Assembly (NCBI GenBank): GCA_947561395.2
Contig: OX387185.1
Span: 17,820,366-17,884,365, forward strand
DNA: 64,000 nucleotides
From: Buxus sempervirens
Lineage: Eukaryota > Streptophyta > Magnoliopsida > Buxales > Buxaceae
Reading direction: 5' to 3'
This document shows, in pieces, positions 58,218 to 64,000 of the stretch. Position numbers and translations under genes: made by a program. The notes beneath the pieces were generated by a model. That model saw nothing but the letters and a program-made list of their open reading frames with translations. It was not told where the DNA came from and made no database searches. Numbering within the stretch: the first letter of the stretch is position 1; each line of letters begins with the position of its first letter.

Positions 58218-59928
58218 TAGAATTCCTATTTCTTACAATTTTATTAGTAAAAATTTCAAAGCTAAAACCTTTTGTAAATAGAAATCTTATTTTCTTAGAA
58301 TTTTATCACTAAAAAAATCCACTACATTATTTATTAATAATTTAAATGATTTCTTACTAATTAGATTTTTTGGTTATTAGTTAATAGCTTAAATAATATC
58401 TTATTGATAAGAAATATAGATTTGAAAAAGAAAAATTAACATATTTACCCACCACGATTTCTCTTTCAACCTTTTGCTTTGACTGGTGAGGAAAAATGGT
58501 TACTCATCCATTTATTTCGCTGGGAAATCCACCGGGAACGCACCACGCGATTACAGAGAGGTCACAATCCTCCGGTCCCGGTCCTTATAATCCCTATCCT
58601 CTGGTCTCCACTCTGCCATCACAAGCAAGGATGTGAACCAACTTGTCTCTGGTCTCCCTTTCTTCTGTTTTTTCTTAACCCATTCATGCCTTTGCCAGGA
58701 TGGTCATAATTGTACCATTCCTAATTTGCCAGTGAACATTGGGCGTGTCCATGTGGTGCCCCTTACAGTGATATATACAATGATTTTGTATGTCAAAGGC
58801 TGTATGACCGTGATAAGTGGTTGCACATCACATCTCACTCATCATCATCATTGTCACGCGTTTCAAGAAATACCATGGTTGCATATATGGTCTCGTTATT
58901 CTTCATACATGCATATGCATGGTCATTCATCAACATGTGGATACATGTTGAAAAAATGGAAAATTATGAAAAAGGACTCCGTTTCACATGTATTTATAAA
59001 AGCAGTACATAAAAAAAATTCTATTTTGTAGAAAAGGGACACTTTTCATAAATATCAAACGAGTTTTATGATAACTGTTTTTATAAATATCAAAAATGGC
59101 TCTTTTTCCTAATTTTTCCTTGGAAAAATTACCTATTTGAAGGCTGCTTGGCTTAGTGGTCGATCCATCGTCCTTTTTATTGAAAGGTCTCTCTCGTGGA
59201 TAGTACGGTACGATCTTAAAAATACTAAATGAGAGTCAGTGTATGACTTCTGATGTTACTCTAATTGAAATTAAAATAGTGGAATTTTTGCCGTACACAA
59301 CGGACTTAGTCATACTGTCAAACCACACAATTGTGTATGAATTTTCTCTCCTCTTTCTATGTTTCTACGTTTCACAACACTAATGCTGCATTATTATATG
59401 GTGACAGCATTATATAACTACAATATTTATGTAGCATGAAAACATGTACCATGAAGGTAGCCATATTCAAACATATGGTGAGAAACATGCACATACCATA
59501 TATGCGTCTTTTTTTAATGATGTTTTAACTTGTATTATGTGAGCGTTATGCATACAAGTCCATTAGGGAAGTTATATAGCATTCTGAGGTGGAAAGGTTT
59601 GTCCTTTGATTTGATTTAAGAGGAAAAAATGAGCTTACTTTCAACAAAACTCCTTGCCTTGACCTAAAGGTTTATAAAGTTTGAATAGGAAGTATCACTA
59701 AAGTGGTGTTCTGTAGAATAATCATTATAAAACATGCCCTTCACCTTTTGAAGCTTCCATATTCAAGAAATCCAAAATCAAGGAAGCAGACAAGAATGGT
59801 GGCACATATTAACAGTCCTTTGGAAGGTAGACGTGGGGAAAAAGGAATATAAGGCCGGAGAAGAAAAACACATTAAACCCAAGCATGATAAAAAAAAACC
59901 CTACCCTTTCAATCTGTCATGGACAACA
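58218..59928. other. Intergenic region upstream of the protease gene
   Basis: No gene with support. Short frames at 58479-59031 have no recognisable domain. TGGCTTAGTGG at about 59148 resembles a polymerase III A box as in tRNA-derived SINEs, but no B box was found at the right distance. Confidence 0.5.
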
Positions 59929-59929
59929 T

Positions 59930-59938
59930 CTATAAACA
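59930..59938 (+). promoter_or_regulatory. Possible TATA box of the protease gene
   Basis: CTATAAACA lies about 140 bp before the start codon, giving a leader of about 110 bases if transcription starts 30 bp downstream. The leader end is purine-rich (AAGAGAGAGAGAAG). Weak, because other TATAA words lie nearby. Confidence 0.35.
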
Positions 59939-60073
59939 AATGCAAACCACCATCCAATAATTCTCCACATCCTCTCTTCCCCACAACCCCATTTCAATAA
60001 ATCCAGCATAAATAAACCCCCCTCAGCCTTATAACTTGAGTGGTAGTAATACCTCAAGAGAGAGAGAAGAAAA

Positions 60074-61492
60074 ATGGTAGCCTTAGGAGCTCTGCTTATG
60101 ATGGTGGTGCTACACCTTCTAGGCGATTTTTTCTGCACCACTTCTCCTACCATGGATTTTGTAAACTTTAATGTTCGAGAAACCATTGCAGGCATCAAAA
60201 TCCAGCCTTCTAAAGTGCTGGGATATGAGGAGCTCTCTAATGATGGCAAAGGTGAAGGGAAGTCGAAACTGAAGCTGGTTCACAGAGATGCAATCTCTTC
60301 ATCCAATATTTCCGATCATATAAGTCATTTCCACGAGCGAATGAAGAGAGATGCCAAAAGGGTTGCTAGCCTGACTCGCCGTCTGACTGGCGGTGGTAGT
60401 GGAGTTAGTTATGAGGTGGAAGATTTTGGGTCGGAGGTGGTTTCAGGTATGGATCAAGGGAGTGGAGAATACTTTGTAAGGATTGGTGTGGGAAGTCCCC
60501 CAAGCAATCAATACATGGTGGTTGACACTGGGAGCGATATTGTATGGGTACAATGTAAGCCTTGTAGCCAGTGTTACCCACAATCCGACCCGGTTTTCGA
60601 CCCGGCGTTTTCGGCATCGTTTGCTGGGGTGGCTTGTAGCTCCACCATCTGCGGCCGATTCGGGAATGCCGGCTGTGGGGGGGATCGGTGCCGGTATGAG
60701 GTCTCTTATGGTGATGGCTCATACACTAAGGGGACACTGGCCTTAGAGACACTGACCTTCGGCTACACCGTCGTACAGAACGTCGCCATCGGGTGTGGCC
60801 ACCGGAACCGTGGGATGTTTATCGGAGCAGCAGGCTTACTAGGCCTTGGAGGTGGATCGATGTCGTTCGTGGGCCAGCTTGGAGGCCAGACTGGTGGTGT
60901 ATTCAGCTACTGTCTAGTGAGCTGTGGGTCGGGCTCATCCGGGTTCTTGGTCTTCGGACGTGGTTCCATGCCTGTTGGGGCCACATGGGTCCCTTTACTG
61001 AGTAACCCACGGGCTTCAAGCTTCTACTATGTCGGGCTTTCGGGCCTTGGTGTGGGAGGAGTCCGTTTGCCAATACCTGAGGAGACGTTCAGGTTATCAG
61101 AAGAGGGTGATGGTGGTGTTGTCATGGACTCTGGGACTGCAGTAACAAGGCTTCCAAGAGCAGCTTACAAGATATTTTCTGACACATTCATCTCCGCCAC
61201 TGCAGCGCTTCCTCAGGCCTCCGGAGTGTCAATCTTCGATACCTGTTACAACCTGTCTGGGTTCGAATCTGTGAGTTTGCCAACCGTGTCATTTTACTTC
61301 TCCGGTGGGCCGGTGCTGACTCTTCCGGCGAGGAACTTCATGATGCCTGTGGATGGGGTGGGAACATTCTGCTTTGCCTTTGCACCCTCTCCATCAGGTG
61401 TTTCCATTATCGGAAACATTCAACAAGAGGGGATTCAAATATCCTTTGATGGAGCCAATGGATTTATGGGTTTTGGCCCCAACACCTGCTAA
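60074..61492 (+). CDS. ASPG2: Nepenthesin-type aspartic protease, ASPG2-like
   Basis: Intact intronless gene of 472 residues. A hydrophobic N-terminus (about 1-21) looks like a signal peptide and is followed by a variable propeptide. The mature enzyme starts near EVVSGMDQGSGEYFVRIGVG (121-140). Catalytic aspartates are D151 in VDTGSDIVWVQC and D352 in MDSGTAVTRLP; the flap Tyr is Y212 in SYGDGSYTKG. The plant-specific cysteine-rich insert has C161, C164, C167, C188, C193, C201 and C206. The C-terminus SIIGNIQQEGIQISFDGANG is that of the family. The wording matches Arabidopsis At3g20015 (ASPARTIC PROTEASE IN GUARD CELL 2) almost throughout. The relative ASPG1 acts in drought response in guard cells; a like role here is inference. 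The start is the first in-frame ATG (AAAAATGGTA). The reaction is cleavage of peptide bonds, probably in the secretory pathway or cell wall. Confidence 0.93.
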   Translation: MVALGALLMMVVLHLLGDFFCTTSPTMDFVNFNVRETIAGIKIQPSKVLGYEELSNDGKGEGKSKLKLVHRDAISSSNISDHISHFHERMKRDAKRVASLTRRLTGGGSGVSYEVEDFGSEVVSGMDQGSGEYFVRIGVGSPPSNQYMVVDTGSDIVWVQCKPCSQCYPQSDPVFDPAFSASFAGVACSSTICGRFGNAGCGGDRCRYEVSYGDGSYTKGTLALETLTFGYTVVQNVAIGCGHRNRGMFIGAAGLLGLGGGSMSFVGQLGGQTGGVFSYCLVSCGSGSSGFLVFGRGSMPVGATWVPLLSNPRASSFYYVGLSGLGVGGVRLPIPEETFRLSEEGDGGVVMDSGTAVTRLPRAAYKIFSDTFISATAALPQASGVSIFDTCYNLSGFESVSLPTVSFYFSGGPVLTLPARNFMMPVDGVGTFCFAFAPSPSGVSIIGNIQQEGIQISFDGANGFMGFGPNTC

Positions 61493-62001
61493 TTTAGTAA
61501 ATTTAAAGATGGGCTTTGCTTTTGTTTGCTATAATTATTACAGTGGTAGCAGTTTGTAGTAATAGTAGTGGCAGTGTTGTATTGTATGTAATGAAGCAGT
61601 TATAGGCATAGTAATAGAGGTAAAGAACTATGGTAAGTGAGATCTTAATGTGGTCACAGACCTAATTTTTTATCATGTCAAAGTTGTGCTTTTCTCGTAA
61701 GTAATGAAGAGTTGGGAAAGGAAAAAAAAAGAGACAAGTGTGCCAGTCAATGATCATGCTTGAGCACAGAGACACAATTTGAGGGAGAAAAAGAAAGAAT
61801 CCGAGAGTCAGTATGAGCATGTAGCAAGGTCAAGGTCAGGAAAAGGTGAATCACTTGAGCATTATCAAAGTGAAGTAATTGACCATCCTGGGTTCAAGTA
61901 TTAAACATCCCTTCTCCCTATTTCTCTTTTAATCCCTCCCTCCCCACACCACCACCCTCACCACCTCCTAACCCACCACCCCACCACACCCCCCACCCCC
62001 C

Positions 62002-62042
<41 letters not shown>

Positions 62043-63031
62043 TTCTCTCTCTATCTCTGCATAGAAATGGAATGTTGGAGTTATGAGGAAAGGAATCAAA
62101 ACCTTATTAAGCATCCATCATGATGGATTTCTGTTTACCTTTGCCGTGAACAGACTTCCAAAGTTGGAATTTAATCAAAGAATGACTTTTGCAAGAAGGG
62201 CAGGGTAAGTCTAACTGGTAGCTGAGCTTTATAAATTGAGAAGGACCTGTAAGGTGATCATTAAGTCAACGCCCAAAAAAAGTTGTTTGATGAAATTCTG
62301 GGAAAAGGGTAATCATCAAAAGCAAGTAGCTTTGCCTTTAGAATGAGAATCATTTGGGACATGCATTCATTTCCTTCTGGGTTGTTAGCATCAATTAGAC
62401 ACCAAAAGCAGAAGCAGTACCTGCCAAAGGCACTTGACAAGTCATTATGAGCTTAGTGAGTGACTGTTTGAGAGAATTTAAAGTTGGTCAAGAATTTGAG
62501 CTGACCAAAATGGTCCATTATTTTTTCAAGCAGTGATCATAAAGACAGCTTGAGGGCTTTTTGTGCATAGCCGCAGAAATCTTTCAAATCATATTGGAAG
62601 CAAAGATCAGCAGCCCCAGAGCACTAAGCATGGACAGTAGTGAAGTCCGTGTCTCCTGATCTTTCAGGGGTACCAATGTTGAATTATTGAACAGTGACGA
62701 ATCCCAATGGATTGGGTTGAGCCTCGGCATCTATGTGTTTACTCCTGACTTAAGCCCGTCTTATTTAATATTTTAAGTCCAAATCCGAACATCTAGCTCA
62801 TTTAGTAATCCCTTTTTGTGTTTTACAAAAGTTATTTAAAATGATAATTACAGATTGTGACGTTTGAAGAGAGAATTCAGAAAATTATGGAAGACGATAA
62901 ATAAATAAACTGAAATGATAGAAGAAAAATGGGGAAGAAGGGTGGCTTTCTATTAAAGGGAAACTGCGCCAAACCTCAACACAGTTCAACGTATTAATTT
63001 TCTTGTCCTACCTTTCTCTCATCAACTTATT
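61493..63031. other. 3' flank of the protease gene and intergenic region
   Basis: The first roughly 150 bases are T/G-rich (TTGTATGTAATGAAG) and probably hold the 3' end of the transcript, though no clear AATAAA was found. A 40-base C run follows at 62003-62042, preceded by CCACC repeats. No other gene seen. Confidence 0.55.
62003..62042. repeat. 40-base C run
   Basis: Uninterrupted C after a CCACC-rich stretch (61940-62002). The opposite strand is a G run. The true length may differ from the assembled one. Confidence 0.95.
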
Positions 63032-63556
63032 TAAGCAAAATTTACACTTATATCTCTTGACATTTGGGAAAGGTGCACATACACCACTCACATTTGAAAA
63101 AGGATATTAACACCCTTAACGTTTGAAGAAATAAGCAGGTAGCTTCTGTTAGCGCTGTATCCCTTTTTTATCTTAATATATTTATTTTCTTTCAAATAAA
63201 AAAAAAATCCTTGATGTTAACTGGAACCTCCACACCGTCAAATTTTGGTCTAAAATGACCAAAATAACCTCATTAGGCCTCAAAGTTGTCTAAATGTAGT
63301 ACTGCTATGACATGGAATGCGTTTCATCCTCCGAAAAAAGTGGAAGAAGGAATGTTATGATACTGAATGTGTCTAATTGAGATTATTTTGGTCATTTTAG
63401 ACCAAATTTTAATGCTTTTGAGGTTATCGTCAACATAATGGTGCTAGTTGCATATTTCTTCAAATTTAAGGGGGTTTGAGTGTCCTTTTGCAAATGTTAG
63501 GGGGTGGAAGTGCATCTTTCCGAAATGTCAAAGGATGTAAGTTTAAATTCCCCTTA
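63032..63556. mobile_element. Long-hairpin MITE, about 525 bp
   Basis: Imperfect inverted ends of about 110 bp: CTTGACATTTGGGAAAGGTG on the left faces CATCTTTCCGAAATGTCAAA on the right. A second inner pair is GGTCTAAAATGACCAAAAT (63250) against ATTTTGGTCATTTTAGACC (63386). Almost the whole element could fold back. No clear target-site repeat, so its superfamily is open and the ends may be off by a few bases. Confidence 0.7.
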
Positions 63557-63572
63557 TCATATATATATATAT

Positions 63573-64000
63573 TGGACGCCTTGAATCAGGGTATTTTTTT
63601 TTCTCGGATCAAGGCATTACCTAGTGATACATAACAAATCAGCTCAAAGGAATAAGAATAAAAGAACTTAGAAAATATCAGAGTACACTAAGATAATATC
63701 TTAATCATTAAAATCTGTGTTTACATTACATCAATACTCAAGTAAAAAGGGTAACTAGAACTTTACTAAATAAAAGAGTCACAATTTAATATCATTAATT
63801 CAATCCTAATAACCCTAGTTCTTCAAACCCTATATTAGTCTAGCCCATAGTGTCATTTCCAAGAATACTAGAAAACAAAACATTTGAAAACAAGGAATGA
63901 GATATAAAATCTCAGCAAGCAGCAACATACATGAAAGAAAACAGTTCACATATAATCATTTCAAAACATTTCATAAGCTGCAAAATAATATTTCAAATAT
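63573..64000 (-). mobile_element. S5: edge of a third S3/S4-type LTR
   Basis: Starts TGGACGCCTTGAATCAGGG, aligning with the ends of S3 and S4, and contains GAGATATAAAATCTCAGC followed by AAGCAGCA (63899-63924), the stem seen in both. It runs off the right edge, so it is unknown whether it is solo or part of a whole element. Confidence 0.65.

Noticed and set aside
58479-59031. Two short plus-strand frames upstream of the protease gene
   Set aside because: No domain or start context, in AT-rich intergenic DNA.
59148-59230. tRNA gene or SINE suggested by TGGCTTAGTGG
   Set aside because: Only an A-box-like word. No B box at the right distance, and no cloverleaf or 3' tail seen.
60405-61005. Other frames overlapping the protease gene on both strands
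   Set aside because: Shadows of the GC-rich coding sequence. The plus-strand frame with catalytic motifs explains the region.

Overview
This is plant nuclear DNA, most likely from a flowering plant with a repeat-rich genome. The reasons are nested Ty3/gypsy LTR retrotransposons of the Tat/Ogre type with long LTRs, small plant-type DNA transposons, and one intact intronless gene for a nepenthesin-type aspartic protease close to Arabidopsis ASPG2. The species cannot be told from the sequence. No tRNA, rRNA or CRISPR locus was seen.

Layout. Positions 1-52300 are a stack of LTR elements inside one another. Element E2 (minus strand, 22164-35607 and beyond the left edge) was split by element E0 (plus strand, its 3' part at 8919-22163). 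E0 was in turn split by E1 (minus strand, 1-8918) and, inside its 3' LTR, by solo LTR S1 (17252-20577, repeats GCCGT). Solo LTR S2 (28055-29857, repeats CAATC) sits in the leader tandem repeats of E2. E2 itself lies in the leader of E4 (35608 onward). The LTR of E4 was broken by E3 (36433-47401) and solo LTR S4 (47533-50764, repeats GGCAA). E3 carries solo LTR S3 (38746-42454, repeats AAGAC). All coding parts of these elements are fossils. E0 also carries two antisense blocks of extra genes (DUF7745-like and plant-mobile-domain-like) between pol and its 3' LTR.

Positions 52300-60073 are non-coding and hold a hAT-type MITE, a PIF/Harbinger-type element with a hAT-type MITE inside it, and a Mutator-type MITE. 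The host gene is at 60074-61492 (plus strand). It is followed by a 40-base C run, a long-hairpin MITE and the edge of a further LTR (S5).

Main observation. At least thirteen places carry arrays of 21-bp palindromes built as a 7-bp arm, a 7-nt loop and a 7-bp arm. They are spaced exactly 28 bp apart (7-bp spacers) or exactly 39 bp apart (18-bp spacers). Every arm has the core NNCCGNN paired with NNCGGNN, and the outer letters differ between element lineages. Within one element, the array in the LTR and the array in the leader share the same arm. In four LTRs the array ends 200-203 bp upstream of the TATA-like box, and another array lies 131 bp upstream of the start of an antisense gene. The 11-bp difference between the two periods is one helical turn. 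This looks like a lineage-specific, promoter-linked, DNA-level recognition array, and I know of no description of it.
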